A stretch of 64,000 nt of DNA, taken from NCBI GenBank assembly GCA_964569795.1, contig CAZMVB010000002.1, positions 62,001 through 126,000 on the forward strand, written 5' to 3'. Every line of letters begins with the position of its first letter. Positions within the stretch are counted from its first letter, which is position 1. The DNA is from JAHJDS01 sp964569795. GTDB taxonomy: Bacteria; Desulfobacterota; Desulfarculia; Desulfarculales; JAHJDS01. Positions 1 through 8,232 of the stretch are shown one piece after another. Made by a program: the position numbers and the translations under genes. Under the pieces are notes generated by a model. The model ran no database searches and was not told where the DNA came from. It saw only the letters and a list, made by a program, of their open reading frames with translations.

Positions 1-1007
1 ACGGCTACTTCGAAAAGGACACGGTGATCAAGGGCAAGACCTACAAGAAGGGCACCCTGGTGCCCAGCTTCGCCTTCCTGAAGGCCGACGGCTCGACCAG
101 CTCGGGCAACTGGCTGTACTGCAACTCGTACACCCAGAAGGGCAACATGGCCGCCCGCCGGGGCAAGAAGGACCCCTCGGGCATCGGGCTCTATTCCCAG
201 TGGTCCTGGTGCTGGCCGGTCAACCGGCGGATCATCTACAACCGGGCCTCGGTGGACCTCAAGGGCCAGCCCTGGGACACCAGGCACCCGGTCATCCGGT
301 TCGCCGGCAAGGCGGTCGGCGGCAAGTACGTCACCAAGAAGTGGGTCGGCGACGTGCCCGACGGCGGCTGGTACCCGATGGAGAACCCGGACGGCTCGCC
401 CCGCAAGGACACCCGCTACCCGTTCATCATGAAGCCCTCCGGATTCGCCCACATCTTCGGACCCGGACGGGCCGACGGTCCCTTCCCCGAGCACTACGAA
501 CCCCTGGAGTGCCCGGTCAAGAAGAACCTGTTCTCGTCTCAACTGATCAACCCCACGGTCAAGCTGTACGCCAGCAACCTCGACATCTTGCGGTCCTGCG
601 ACCCCGAGTACCCCTTCGTGGCGACCACCTACCGGATCACCGAGCACTGGCAGACGGGCGTTCTGACCCGGTGGCAGCCCTGGCTGCTCGAGGCCGAACC
701 CCAGCAGTTCTGCGAGATGAGCCATCAGTTGGCCAAGCTCCGGGGCATCAACAACGGGGACAAGGTCATCGTCCGCTCCCCCCGGGGCCAGGTCGAGGCG
801 GTGGCCATGGTCACCAACCGGTTCCGGCCGTTTACGATCGAGGGCAACGAGATCCATGAGATCGGACTGCCCTGGTGTTACGGCTGGCGCCATCCCAAGG
901 ACGGCGGGGATTCATCCAACCTGCTGACGCCGTCGGTGGGGGACCCCAACACCCGGATCCCGGAGACCAAGGCCTTCATGGTCAACGTGGTCAGGAAGGG
1001 GAGGTAA
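1..1007 (+). CDS. fdhA: Formate dehydrogenase catalytic subunit, C-terminal part (5' end outside window)
   Basis: The frame is open from base 3 of the window, so the gene begins upstream; about 334 codons of the C-terminus are present. The family is the molybdopterin (Mo/W-bis-MGD) oxidoreductases that oxidise formate to CO2. Visible are the late catalytic-domain segment and the C-terminal cofactor-binding domain, with the stretches RSPRGQVEA and EIGLPWCYGW that are typical of FdhA/FdnG. The metal-ligand (Sec/Cys) region and any Tat signal are not in the window. fdhB follows after 3 nt, so the two are cotranscribed. Because fdhB resembles Desulfovibrio soluble FdhB and a tungstate transporter lies 3.4 kb downstream, a periplasmic, possibly W-containing FdhAB is the best inference. 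Confidence 0.9.
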   Translation, partial: GYFEKDTVIKGKTYKKGTLVPSFAFLKADGSTSSGNWLYCNSYTQKGNMAARRGKKDPSGIGLYSQWSWCWPVNRRIIYNRASVDLKGQPWDTRHPVIRFAGKAVGGKYVTKKWVGDVPDGGWYPMENPDGSPRKDTRYPFIMKPSGFAHIFGPGRADGPFPEHYEPLECPVKKNLFSSQLINPTVKLYASNLDILRSCDPEYPFVATTYRITEHWQTGVLTRWQPWLLEAEPQQFCEMSHQLAKLRGINNGDKVIVRSPRGQVEAVAMVTNRFRPFTIEGNEIHEIGLPWCYGWRHPKDGGDSSNLLTPSVGDPNTRIPETKAFMVNVVRKGR

Positions 1008-1010
1008 GCC

Positions 1011-1667
1011 ATGGCTGGAAAAGGATTCTTCGTCGATACCAGCAAATGCACCGCCTGCCGTGGCTGCCAGATCAGCTGCAAGCAGTGGAATCAGCTCCCG
1101 GCAACCAGGACCAGGCAGCGCGGCACACATCAGAACCCGCCGGACCTCTCGGCGGTGACCTGGCGCCTGGTCCACTTCGCCGAGTACGAGGGGTCGGACC
1201 ACAAACCGTTGTGGTACTTCTTCTCCGAGGCCTGCCGTCACTGCGTGGACCCGCCGTGCAAGGCCGTGGCGGACAACTACCACAAGGGGGCCATCATCCA
1301 TGACAAGGCCACCGGCGCGGTCATCTTCACCCGGAACACCCGGCGGGTGGCCAGGCATTTCAAGGAGATCCACGAGGCCTGTCCCTACCGCATCCCGCGG
1401 TTGAACGCCAAGACCAGGGTCATGGCCAAGTGCACCATGTGCCTGGACCGGGTCAGGGCCGGGCAACTGCCGGCCTGCGCCAAGTCGTGTCCCAGCGGCG
1501 CGATCACCTTCGGCGACCTGGACAAGATGACCGCCGCGGCCAAGGCCCGGCTGGCCGTGCTCAAGAAGACCAAACCCCAGGCCCAGATCCTGAGTCTGGG
1601 CGACGTCCGGGTCCTGTTCCTGGTCACGGACAAGCCGGCCCGGTACGCCAAGTACGCCGCCGGCTGA
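1011..1667 (+). CDS. fdhB: Formate dehydrogenase iron-sulfur (beta) subunit
   Basis: This 218-aa electron-transfer subunit passes electrons from FdhA. It opens with KCTACRGCQISC (four Cys of a [4Fe-4S] cluster near residues 13-23). Further clusters follow at CRHCVDPPC, EACPYRIP and KCTMCLDRVRAGQLPAC/SCP, the four-cluster DMSO-reductase-type beta-subunit pattern. No C-terminal transmembrane helix is seen, unlike FdnH, and no cytochrome b gene follows, which fits the two-subunit soluble FdhAB of sulfate reducers. The start is 3 nt after the fdhA stop. A strong hairpin/T-run terminator follows at 1757-1797. Confidence 0.93.
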   Translation: MAGKGFFVDTSKCTACRGCQISCKQWNQLPATRTRQRGTHQNPPDLSAVTWRLVHFAEYEGSDHKPLWYFFSEACRHCVDPPCKAVADNYHKGAIIHDKATGAVIFTRNTRRVARHFKEIHEACPYRIPRLNAKTRVMAKCTMCLDRVRAGQLPACAKSCPSGAITFGDLDKMTAAAKARLAVLKKTKPQAQILSLGDVRVLFLVTDKPARYAKYAAG

Positions 1668-1756
1668 CAACCTGACCAGGCGTTGCGTCGTCTCCCTGGC
1701 CGGGGACGGAGCGGGGTGTCCCGCCCCGTCCCCCATTCCGGATCGGCCAGGACGCT

Positions 1757-1797
1757 GGCGGGCCGGCCCCCGCACCGGGGTCGGCCCGCCCTTTTTG
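1757..1797 (+). terminator. Rho-independent terminator after fdhAB
   Basis: A 14-bp stem (GGCGGGCCGGCCCC paired with GGGGTCGGCCCGCC, one G-T wobble) closes a short loop and is followed directly by CTTTTT. It should end the fdhAB transcript, so fdhE would need its own promoter or read-through. Confidence 0.85.
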
Positions 1798-1854
1798 GGG
1801 CTCCGGGTGGCCGGGGACCGGAGGTTGTGATAACTTGAAAACCAGGAGGGGTGC

Positions 1855-2718
1855 ATGACGGACCACGACCTGCCGGCCACGGCCCGGGCGCTCGGCCAGG
1901 CCCAGCCCCAGTATCGCGATCTTCTCGAGGCCCTGGCCCGGGTCTGGGCCGTGACCGAGTCCGTCTCGGCCCACCCCGAGATCCCGGCGGTGGACGAGCA
2001 CCTGGAAATCAAGGCCCGGGAAGGACTGCCCCTGTTGTCCCGGGCCGACCTGCCCTTTGACGAGCAGGTCAGCCCGGGCCTGTTCCGGGAGGTGATTCGG
2101 GCCACCCTGACCCCGGACCACCCCCAGGCCCAAGGACTGCAGAAACTGCTCGACCTGACCGCCGGCGACGACGCCCGGATCAACCGGGTGCTGCGGGCCT
2201 GGCTGGCCGAGGACGCGGCCGCCCTGGAGGACCTGGCCGGGCGGTGCGGTCTGCCCCCGGCGGTGCTGACCTTCCTGGCCCGGATGACCCTTCGGCCGTC
2301 CCTGGCCGCGCTGCGGGCCGGGTTGCAGCCAGAGCTCGACGACCTGGAGTGGTTCGAGGGCCATTGCCCCTTGTGCGGCAGTGTCGGCGACCTGGCCCGG
2401 CTGTCGGCCGACAACGGGGCCCGGATCCTGCACTGCGTCCTGTGCGGTCACTCCTGGGAGTTCGAGCGGCTGGCCTGCCCCTTCTGCGGCAGCCGGGACC
2501 CGGGCGGCATCTCCTTTTTCACCACCGGTGAAACGGGCTATCGGGTCGATTACTGCGAGGACTGCCACGGCTACGTCAAGACCGTGGATCAGCGGCAACT
2601 GGAGGAGGAGTGGCCCTGGGAGGTCTTGGAGGTGGTCACCTGGCACCTGGACCGCCTGGCCGAACGACGGGGCCTCAAGCTCAAACGCCGGCCCGAGGCC
2701 GAAAAGAGGATGTCGTGA
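1855..2718 (+). CDS. fdhE: Formate dehydrogenase accessory protein FdhE
   Basis: This 287-aa cytoplasmic protein helps produce active formate dehydrogenase. The C-terminal half has four CXXC motifs, CPLC, CVLC, CPFC and CEDC, the rubredoxin-like iron-binding pattern of FdhE. The N-terminal half is helical. The start is ATG 1855 behind AGGAGGGG. The stop codon overlaps the GTG start of the next gene (ATGTCGTGA), so fdhE and the ModE-like regulator are translationally coupled. Confidence 0.9.
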   Translation: MTDHDLPATARALGQAQPQYRDLLEALARVWAVTESVSAHPEIPAVDEHLEIKAREGLPLLSRADLPFDEQVSPGLFREVIRATLTPDHPQAQGLQKLLDLTAGDDARINRVLRAWLAEDAAALEDLAGRCGLPPAVLTFLARMTLRPSLAALRAGLQPELDDLEWFEGHCPLCGSVGDLARLSADNGARILHCVLCGHSWEFERLACPFCGSRDPGGISFFTTGETGYRVDYCEDCHGYVKTVDQRQLEEEWPWEVLEVVTWHLDRLAERRGLKLKRRPEAEKRMS

Positions 2719-3083
2719 GGATCAGATCCAAGTTCTGGATAGAAGACGACCAGGGGGAGGTCATCTTTGGCCAGGGGCGGGTGGCCATGCTGCGGGCCAT
2801 CGACGAGCTGGGCTCGATCAACCAGGCGGCCAAGGAACTGAAGATGTCCTTTCGCGGCATGTGGGCCCGGATCAAGGCCACCGAGGAGCGGCTGGGCCTG
2901 CCCCTGGTCCTGACCGACGGACGGGCGGACGGCGGTCGCCGTGGTTCGCGGCTGTCCGACGAGGCCCGGGAACTTATCGCCGTATTCCAGGAACTCGAGA
3001 CCAGGGGCCGGGCCCACGCCGACCGGACCTTTGCCGCTCTGTTCGACCGGTTCGGGGCGCGCCTCGGCGGCCGGAAGCGGTGA
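2715..3083 (+). CDS. ModE-like winged-helix DNA-binding protein (no molybdate-binding domain)
   Basis: This 122-aa protein matches only the N-terminal winged helix-turn-helix of ModE, with the signature GSINQAAKELKMS followed by MWARIKATEERLG. The C-terminal molbindin (Mop) domains are absent, so oxyanion sensing must occur differently or not at all. The start is taken as GTG 2715, which overlaps the fdhE stop; an ATG-start reading would require a long non-homologous extension. Placed between FDH and tungstate-transport genes, it is a plausible regulator of one or both. That role is inferred from position. Confidence 0.8.
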   Translation: MRIRSKFWIEDDQGEVIFGQGRVAMLRAIDELGSINQAAKELKMSFRGMWARIKATEERLGLPLVLTDGRADGGRRGSRLSDEARELIAVFQELETRGRAHADRTFAALFDRFGARLGGRKR

Positions 3084-3129
3084 GTGTTTCGGCGACACCC
3101 AGGGGTCGCCGGCCCGATCAGGGGGAGTG

Positions 3130-3705
3130 ATGATGAAGATGACCTTGGCGCCGCTTGTGGCCGCCTGGCTGGTACTGGCCGTGGGGGGGACGTCCGCCCC
3201 GGCCGCCTCGCGACCCCCGGTCGCGGGCCAGGACCTGCCTCCGGTGACCCTGCCCGCCCCGACGGACGCGGCCGGACGGGCCTACCTGGGTCTTTCCGGA
3301 CCCGGGAAGTTCACCATCGGGCAGATCAAGGCCCGGGTGGTGATCGTCGAGATCTACAGCATGTACTGTCCCTATTGCCAGCACGAGGCGCCCAACGTCA
3401 ACCGGCTGTACCGGCTGATCCAGTCCGACCCGCGCCTCAAGGGCAAGATCAAGATGATCGGGATCGGGGCCGGAAATTCTCCCTTCGAGATCGAGGTCTA
3501 TCGGAAGAAGTACCGGGTGCCCTTCCCCCTCTTTCCCGACGAAAAATTCAACGTTCACCACCGCTGGGGCCGGACCCGGACCCCATATTTCATCGGGGCG
3601 CTGCTCAAGTCCGGCCGGAGGCCCCGGGTGATCTACGACAGGCTGGGCACCCTGGGCGATCTCCGGGCCCTCCTGGACCGGGTGGCCCGGGCGGCGGGGC
3701 TGTAA
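3130..3705 (+). CDS. Exported thioredoxin-fold (TlpA-like) protein with CPYC motif
   Basis: This 191-aa protein has an N-terminal signal sequence (Met-Lys start, hydrophobic core, Ala-rich cleavage region near residue 26). The thioredoxin-like domain carries the redox motif CPYC in MYCPYCQHEAPNVN. The family reduces or exchanges disulfides in the periplasm, or lost that role in favour of peroxide-linked chemistry. The start is ATG 3130 (or 3133) behind GGGGGAG. The next gene, a peroxiredoxin-like protein, begins 12 nt after its stop, so the pair may act together as thiol reductant and peroxidase; that pairing is inferred. Confidence 0.75.
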   Translation: MMKMTLAPLVAAWLVLAVGGTSAPAASRPPVAGQDLPPVTLPAPTDAAGRAYLGLSGPGKFTIGQIKARVVIVEIYSMYCPYCQHEAPNVNRLYRLIQSDPRLKGKIKMIGIGAGNSPFEIEVYRKKYRVPFPLFPDEKFNVHHRWGRTRTPYFIGALLKSGRRPRVIYDRLGTLGDLRALLDRVARAAGL

Positions 3706-3717
3706 GGGAGAACCGAC

Positions 3718-4311
3718 ATGACAATCCATCGTCCGGCCCTGGTGATGGCCGCCCTGGCCGCGCTCTGCCTGTCCTCGGGCGCGGTCGCCGGCGTTCCCAA
3801 GAAGGACATCTATAACCCCGGGCACCTCAAGCCGACCGACAGCGTACTCAAGGTCAAGGTCGGACAACTGGCGCCGGACTTCACTCTGCCGGCGGTGCAC
3901 GGCGGCAAGGTGACCCTGTCCTCCTTTCGGGGCAAGAAGAACGTGGTCCTGTCCTTTGTCCCCGCGGCCTGGACCCCGGTCTGCTCCGGCCAGTGGCCCG
4001 GCTACAACATCGTCCACGATATCTTCAAGAAGTACGACGCCGTGCTCCTGGGCATCAGCGTGGACAACATCCCGACGCTCTACGCCTGGACCCGGCAGAT
4101 GGGCCGGCTGTGGTTTCCGGTCCTGTCCGACTTCTGGCCCCACGGGGCGGTGGCCGCCAGATACGGGATCCTGCGCCACGACGGGGTCGCCGAGCGGGCC
4201 CTGTTCGTCATCGACAAGCAGGGCGTCATCCGCTACATCGACGTCCACGACATCAACCAGCGCCCCCGGCTCGAGGTCCTGGTCCGGGAACTGGCCAAGC
4301 TGGCCCGCTAG
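3718..4311 (+). CDS. Exported peroxiredoxin-like (AhpC/TSA) protein
   Basis: This 197-aa protein has a clear signal peptide ending around AVAG. The AhpC/TSA domain has the peroxidatic Cys in the WTPVCSGQ context, matching the PxxxTxxC family motif. A conserved Arg is plausible in the C-terminal half. Members reduce H2O2 or organic peroxides using a thiol partner. Lying directly after the CPYC protein, it may protect periplasmic enzymes such as FdhAB from oxidants. A hairpin follows within 2 nt of the stop codon. Confidence 0.78.
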   Translation: MTIHRPALVMAALAALCLSSGAVAGVPKKDIYNPGHLKPTDSVLKVKVGQLAPDFTLPAVHGGKVTLSSFRGKKNVVLSFVPAAWTPVCSGQWPGYNIVHDIFKKYDAVLLGISVDNIPTLYAWTRQMGRLWFPVLSDFWPHGAVAARYGILRHDGVAERALFVIDKQGVIRYIDVHDINQRPRLEVLVRELAKLAR

Positions 4312-4312
4312 C

Positions 4313-4336
4313 GTCCCGGGGCCGAGGCCCCGGGAC
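4313..4336 (+). terminator. Perfect 11-bp hairpin after the peroxiredoxin gene
   Basis: GTCCCGGGGCC pairs exactly with GGCCCCGGGAC around a 2-nt GA gap. There is no T-run on either side, so it may be a weak or Rho-aided terminator or an mRNA 3'-end stabiliser. Confidence 0.5.
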
Positions 4337-4340
4337 CCGA

Positions 4341-4385
4341 TTGATATTTATATCAAGATTGACATCATAGCCCCGCTCGTATAGC
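4341..4385 (+). promoter_or_regulatory. Candidate operator and promoter of tupBC
   Basis: TTGATATTTATATCAA (4341-4356) is a palindrome with 7-bp arms. Two bases later comes TTGACA (4359-4364), with TATAGC at 4380-4385 as a possible -10 (15-nt spacing, short). An AT-rich palindrome beside a -35 box in this GC-rich DNA looks like a regulator site. The ModE-like protein encoded 1.3 kb upstream is a candidate ligand. Confidence 0.45.
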
Positions 4386-4454
4386 TTTAGAGCCGATCCC
4401 ACTCATTCCGGACGCCGGGACATGGGCCGGAGACCGGCGCCGGCGGAGCTGAGC

Positions 4455-5162
4455 ATGGATTTCATCGGGCAGGGTCTGGTCGAGGCCGTTCGGCTGCTGC
4501 TGAGGCTGGATCCCCAGGTCTATTTCATCGCCTGGACGTCGATGTACGTCTCCCTGGCGGCCCTGACCGCGTCCGTTCTGATCGGCCTGCCCCTGGTCCT
4601 GCTCCTGGCGACCCGTAACTTCCGGGGACGCCGGACGCTGATCCTGGGGTTCAACACCGCCCTGTCCCTGCCCACGGTGGTGGTCGGTCTGGTGATCTAC
4701 GGCCTGCTTTCCCGTCAGGGGCCGCTGGGTTTTCTGGGGATGTTGTTCACGCCCGGGGCGATGATCGTCGCCCAGACGGTCCTGGCCTTCCCGATCGTGG
4801 TCGCCCTGGGGGTGGCCGCCCTGTCCGGTCTGGACGCCCGGGTCAGGCCCACCGCCCGGTCCCTGGGGGCGTCGCGGACCCAGGAGACCTGGACCCTGAT
4901 CAAGGAGGCCCGCTGGGGCCTGCTGGCGGCCTTCAGCACCGCCTTCGGCCGGATTCTGACCGAGGTCGGCGCGGCGATCATGGTCGGCGGCAACATCGCC
5001 GGCTCGACCCGGACCCTGACCACGGCCATCACCCTCGAGACCGCCCGGGGAAATTTCCCCCTGGGCATCGCCCTGGGCATCATCCTGCTCTCGGCCGCCC
5101 TGGCCGTGAACCTGGCGGTGACCCTGCTCACCGGACGGCGCCATGTCCAGCCCGTTGTATGA
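4455..5162 (+). CDS. tupB: Tungstate ABC transporter permease
   Basis: This 235-aa inner-membrane permease has about five hydrophobic helices and the EAA-type loop around ARSLGASRTQETWTLIKEA, which contacts the ATPase. Its size and sequence match the TupB/WtpB-like oxyanion permeases. Start ATG 4455 is chosen over 4422 because CGGAG lies correctly upstream and the extra 11 residues are not helix-like. It overlaps tupC by 20 nt. With TupC and TupA (7306-8130) it should import tungstate. Confidence 0.85.
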   Translation: MDFIGQGLVEAVRLLLRLDPQVYFIAWTSMYVSLAALTASVLIGLPLVLLLATRNFRGRRTLILGFNTALSLPTVVVGLVIYGLLSRQGPLGFLGMLFTPGAMIVAQTVLAFPIVVALGVAALSGLDARVRPTARSLGASRTQETWTLIKEARWGLLAAFSTAFGRILTEVGAAIMVGGNIAGSTRTLTTAITLETARGNFPLGIALGIILLSAALAVNLAVTLLTGRRHVQPVV

Positions 5163-5841
5163 GCTGACCGGCGTCCGGTTCACCTACCCCGGCCGGATCG
5201 AGCCGGCCCTGGTGGTGGATCATCTCGCCCTGGACCCGGGGGGGGTCCACCTGCTGGTCGGGCCCAACGGCGCGGGCAAGACCACCCTGCTCTATCTGCT
5301 GGGACTGCTCCGCCGGCCCGGGGCCGGCCGGATCGCCATCGACGGCGTTGACCCGTGGACCAACGGCCGACGGGGAAGGGCGCTGACCCTGCGGCGGGGG
5401 ATCTCCCTGGTCAGCCACGACGCCTACCTGTTTCGGGGCTCGGTGGCCGCCAACCTGGCCTACGGCCTCAAGGTCCGGGGCGTGCCCCGGCGGCAACGGG
5501 AGACGGAGATCGCCCGCGCCCTGGACCTGGTCGCCCTGGCCGATTTCCCCCGGCGGCGGGCGGACAGCCTGTCCTCGGGCGAGGCCCAGCGGGTGGCCCT
5601 GGCCCGGGCCCTGGTCTGTCAACCGCGGGTCCTGCTTCTGGACGAGGCCAGCGCCAATCTGGATCAGGCCAGCCAGGCCGTGTTCGAGCGGATCATCGGC
5701 GACCTCGGCCGGCGGGGCGTGACCGTGGTCCTGGCCACCCACCAGTCCGAGTTGGCCGCCCGGTTCCCCGACAGCACCATCCACCTGAGCGGGGGCCGGC
5801 CGGCGACCGGAACGGCCCGGCCCGTCAATACAAAAACTTGA
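5143..5841 (+). CDS. tupC: Tungstate ABC transporter ATP-binding protein
   Basis: This 232-aa ABC ATPase has Walker A GPNGAGKTT, the signature LSSGEAQR (a variant of LSGGQ with Ser-Ser), Walker B VLLLDEAS and a switch His in LATHQ. Overlap with tupB indicates translational coupling. The final 17 nt overlap the 3' end of the opposite-strand outer-membrane protein gene. Assignment as TupC rests on the neighbouring TupB and TupA. Confidence 0.87.
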   Translation: MSSPLYELTGVRFTYPGRIEPALVVDHLALDPGGVHLLVGPNGAGKTTLLYLLGLLRRPGAGRIAIDGVDPWTNGRRGRALTLRRGISLVSHDAYLFRGSVAANLAYGLKVRGVPRRQRETEIARALDLVALADFPRRRADSLSSGEAQRVALARALVCQPRVLLLDEASANLDQASQAVFERIIGDLGRRGVTVVLATHQSELAARFPDSTIHLSGGRPATGTARPVNTKT

Positions 5842-7111
5842 AGACCACCCCGGCCATCCAGACGCTGCCCAGATCGGAGTACATGGACCCGGCCCCGGGC
5901 CCCACGTCCACCAGCGGGCACCAGCCATAGTAGAAATAACTCACCTCGGGAGCGATCGTGAAATGCCGGTTGACCTGGTAGGGCACGGCGAAAACGACCC
6001 CGTAGCGCGTGTTCTGGCCGTGGCGCCAGGACCCGTTCTGGTCGTTGGAGGCGTTGACCGATTTTTGCCAGCCGCCGGACAGCCAGACCGTCGCCTGACC
6101 GATCCGGTAATAAAAACCCAGACAGGCCGAGTAGGTATAAGTGTCCTCGAACTTGATCCGGTTCTGCTGGCCGCCGGGCCCCAGATCGTTCAGTCCGCCC
6201 CAGAAGACGCCGGCGGTGATGGTGGCGATGTTGGCCGCATAGTTGGGCGCCCACCAGTTCCGGCCGAAGCCGATCTCGCCCTTGAACCCGAAGTTACCCC
6301 AGGTCACGTGATAGGGCAGGACCAGCATATACGACAGGATCGTATCGTCCTCCAGGGAAACCCCCTCCATGGTCTCCCACCGGGTCTGATAGAAGGACAC
6401 CCCCGGGGCCACCGAGAAGTGCTTGCCGCGATACTGGACCACGAACTCGGTCCGGGGGGCGAAGATGTGCGAGACCAGGGCCGCCTGTCCCCCGCCGACC
6501 GTGGGGACCGAGGCCCGGGTGCCGCCGTTGCCGATGGCCACCATGAACGTCCAGGGCCCGTAGGTGTAATACAGGGCGATGTGGGTCCAGAAACCGGAGT
6601 TCTGCTTGCCCCAGCCGATGAACAGGTCGCTCGGCCCCCGGTTGTCGCCGATCGTGCCTTGGGAAGAAAGCCCCAGCCACTGGTAAGGGGCATAGGTCAG
6701 CCGGGCGAAGAGAGTGCTGGTCTTGCCGATCTCCAGCCGGCAGCGGCCGAACTTGTACCAGCCGTAGAATTTGCGGAGGGAGACCGCCGAGGCGCCGTGG
6801 GCCGCCCCGGCCCGGATGCCGAACTCCAGCCGGGCCCCGGTGGTGCCGTCGCTGCTCTTCCAGTCCACCCGCAGGAAGTTGGTCGAGGGCGAGGCCGCGT
6901 AGAAGCGGGTCACATCCGGCTGATTGACGTTGCCCCCCCAGGTGCCGGCCGGGTCGGCCGTGCCCCGGTAATTGGTGCCGGTCAAAAAGGCGTAATACAG
7001 ATCAACATGCAACCGGAGGCCGATCTTGACCTGGTAGGCCGGCGCGGCCGGGATGGCCCAGGCCAGGGTCAGCCAGGTCAGCAACAACATGGAACTCAGT
7101 CTTGCCAACAC
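5825..7111 (-). CDS. Outer-membrane beta-barrel (porin-like) protein
   Basis: This 428-aa protein has a signal peptide (hydrophobic core then AAPAY) followed by alternating aromatic/polar strands. It ends in VVFKFLY, the C-terminal aromatic signature recognised by the BAM machinery. It is rich in Trp, Tyr and Gly, as expected of a barrel. I cannot assign a substrate. It is inserted between tupBC and tupA on the opposite strand and shares the 7112-7305 intergenic region divergently with tupA, so an oxyanion channel role is possible but unproven. The start is GTG 7111 or TTG 7108 behind GGGGGAG. Confidence 0.7.
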   Translation of the reverse strand: MLARLSSMLLLTWLTLAWAIPAAPAYQVKIGLRLHVDLYYAFLTGTNYRGTADPAGTWGGNVNQPDVTRFYAASPSTNFLRVDWKSSDGTTGARLEFGIRAGAAHGASAVSLRKFYGWYKFGRCRLEIGKTSTLFARLTYAPYQWLGLSSQGTIGDNRGPSDLFIGWGKQNSGFWTHIALYYTYGPWTFMVAIGNGGTRASVPTVGGGQAALVSHIFAPRTEFVVQYRGKHFSVAPGVSFYQTRWETMEGVSLEDDTILSYMLVLPYHVTWGNFGFKGEIGFGRNWWAPNYAANIATITAGVFWGGLNDLGPGGQQNRIKFEDTYTYSACLGFYYRIGQATVWLSGGWQKSVNASNDQNGSWRHGQNTRYGVVFAVPYQVNRHFTIAPEVSYFYYGWCPLVDVGPGAGSMYSDLGSVWMAGVVFKFLY

Positions 7112-7208
7112 CTTCTCCCCCTATGTCTTGAAATCAACGGCGGAATTTATTCTGGTGTCCCACCGGCGCCCCGCCGGCCGGACAGTGACCGTAATAAATA
7201 TGCCTGGG

Positions 7209-7237
7209 TTGACATAATAATCCGGAAACCGTATCAT
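7209..7237 (+). promoter_or_regulatory. Promoter of tupA
   Basis: TTGACA (7209-7214), 17-nt spacer, TATCAT (7232-7237). It matches sigma-70 consensus closely. A short AT-rich stretch (TAATAAATAT) lies just upstream. Confidence 0.65.
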
Positions 7238-7305
7238 GTCCACAAAAAAACGTCAGGGGCCGGGCCACGGTCGATCACGGCCGGGGCGGGGCCAGGAGGA
7301 AAGTC

Positions 7306-8130
7306 ATGCGGCTGTTTCGGTGTCTGGGGATTGCCTTTCTGATCGTGATGATGGGAGTGAGCGCGGCCTGGGCCGGGGGGGTGGTCAAGCTGGCCACGAC
7401 CACGTCCACCGAGGCCACGGGGCTGCTGGATGTGCTGCGGCCCATGTTCAAGGCCCAAACCGGACTCGACCTGCACGTCATCGCCGTGGGCACGGGCAAG
7501 GCCCTCAAGCTGGGGGCGCGGGGCGACGTGGACGTGGTCTGGGTCCACGCCCCGCGGGTGGAAAGGCGCTGGATGAAGCAGGGCCACGGGGTCAATCGCC
7601 GGCCGACGATGTACAACTACTTCATCATCGTCGGCCCGGCCTCCGATCCGGCCAAGGTGAGTCAGGCCAAGAGCGCGGCCGATGCCATGAAGCGGATCAA
7701 GGCCTCGGGGGCCAAGTTCATCTCCCGGGGGGACGAATCCGGGACCAACGTCAGGGAGATGCGCCTGTGGGCCATGGCCGGGGTGAAGCCCGCCTGGCCG
7801 GGCTACAAGTCGGTCGGCCAGGGCATGGGCAAGACCCTGATGATCGCCAACGAGATGGGGGCCTACACCCTGATCGACATCGGGACCTGGCGGGCCTACA
7901 TGGCCAAGGTGACCCTGAAGGCCTTGTTGCGCCATGACCCGGCCCTCAGAAATTTCTATTCGGTCATCGCCGTCAGTCCTTACAAACACCCGGGGATCAA
8001 CTACCAGGGCGCCATGACCTTCATCGCCTTTGTCACCTCGCCCAAGATCCAGCGGTTCATCGGCCAGTTCAAGAAGGGCGGCTTACGCCTGTTCTGGCCC
8101 GACGCGGCGACCAGGACCCGTCGCTGGTAG
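7306..8130 (+). CDS. tupA: Tungstate ABC transporter substrate-binding protein
   Basis: This 274-aa periplasmic binding protein has a signal peptide ending near AWAG. The mature N-terminus begins VKLATTTSTEATGLLDVL; the TTTS motif binds the oxyanion in TupA. SRGDESGTN, another TupA-type loop, is also present. It completes the TupABC importer, although it is separated from tupBC by the opposite-strand barrel protein. Tungstate, not molybdate, is inferred from the TTTS family motif and the nearby formate dehydrogenase. Confidence 0.9.
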   Translation: MRLFRCLGIAFLIVMMGVSAAWAGGVVKLATTTSTEATGLLDVLRPMFKAQTGLDLHVIAVGTGKALKLGARGDVDVVWVHAPRVERRWMKQGHGVNRRPTMYNYFIIVGPASDPAKVSQAKSAADAMKRIKASGAKFISRGDESGTNVREMRLWAMAGVKPAWPGYKSVGQGMGKTLMIANEMGAYTLIDIGTWRAYMAKVTLKALLRHDPALRNFYSVIAVSPYKHPGINYQGAMTFIAFVTSPKIQRFIGQFKKGGLRLFWPDAATRTRRW

Positions 8131-8161
8131 CGCCCATCCGGCCGGGGAGGCCGGGCCGGCC

Positions 8162-8216
8162 TTGACACGGCGGCCAGTCCGGCGATAATGGTCAGGGGCG
8201 AAACCGTCCCCTGACC
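8162..8216 (+). promoter_or_regulatory. Promoter and leader hairpin of the creatininase-family gene
   Basis: TTGACA (8162-8167), 16-nt spacer and GATAAT (8184-8189) form a good promoter. The predicted transcript start lies at the beginning of a 9-bp hairpin, GGTCAGGGG (8190-8198) with CCCCTGACC (8208-8216). The hairpin ends 16 nt before the ATG, close to the ribosome site. Confidence 0.5.
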
Positions 8217-8232
8217 CCTTCCCGGAGCCGAG

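Noticed and set aside
1..1007. Selenocysteine codon in fdhA
   Set aside because: The active-site ligand region lies outside the window, so nothing can be said.
912..2414. 500-codon antisense open frame across fdhB/fdhE
   Set aside because: Composition is Arg/Ser/Pro/Gly-rich with no domain, and it lies opposite well-supported genes; typical of high-GC antisense frames. Many others of this kind were left out.
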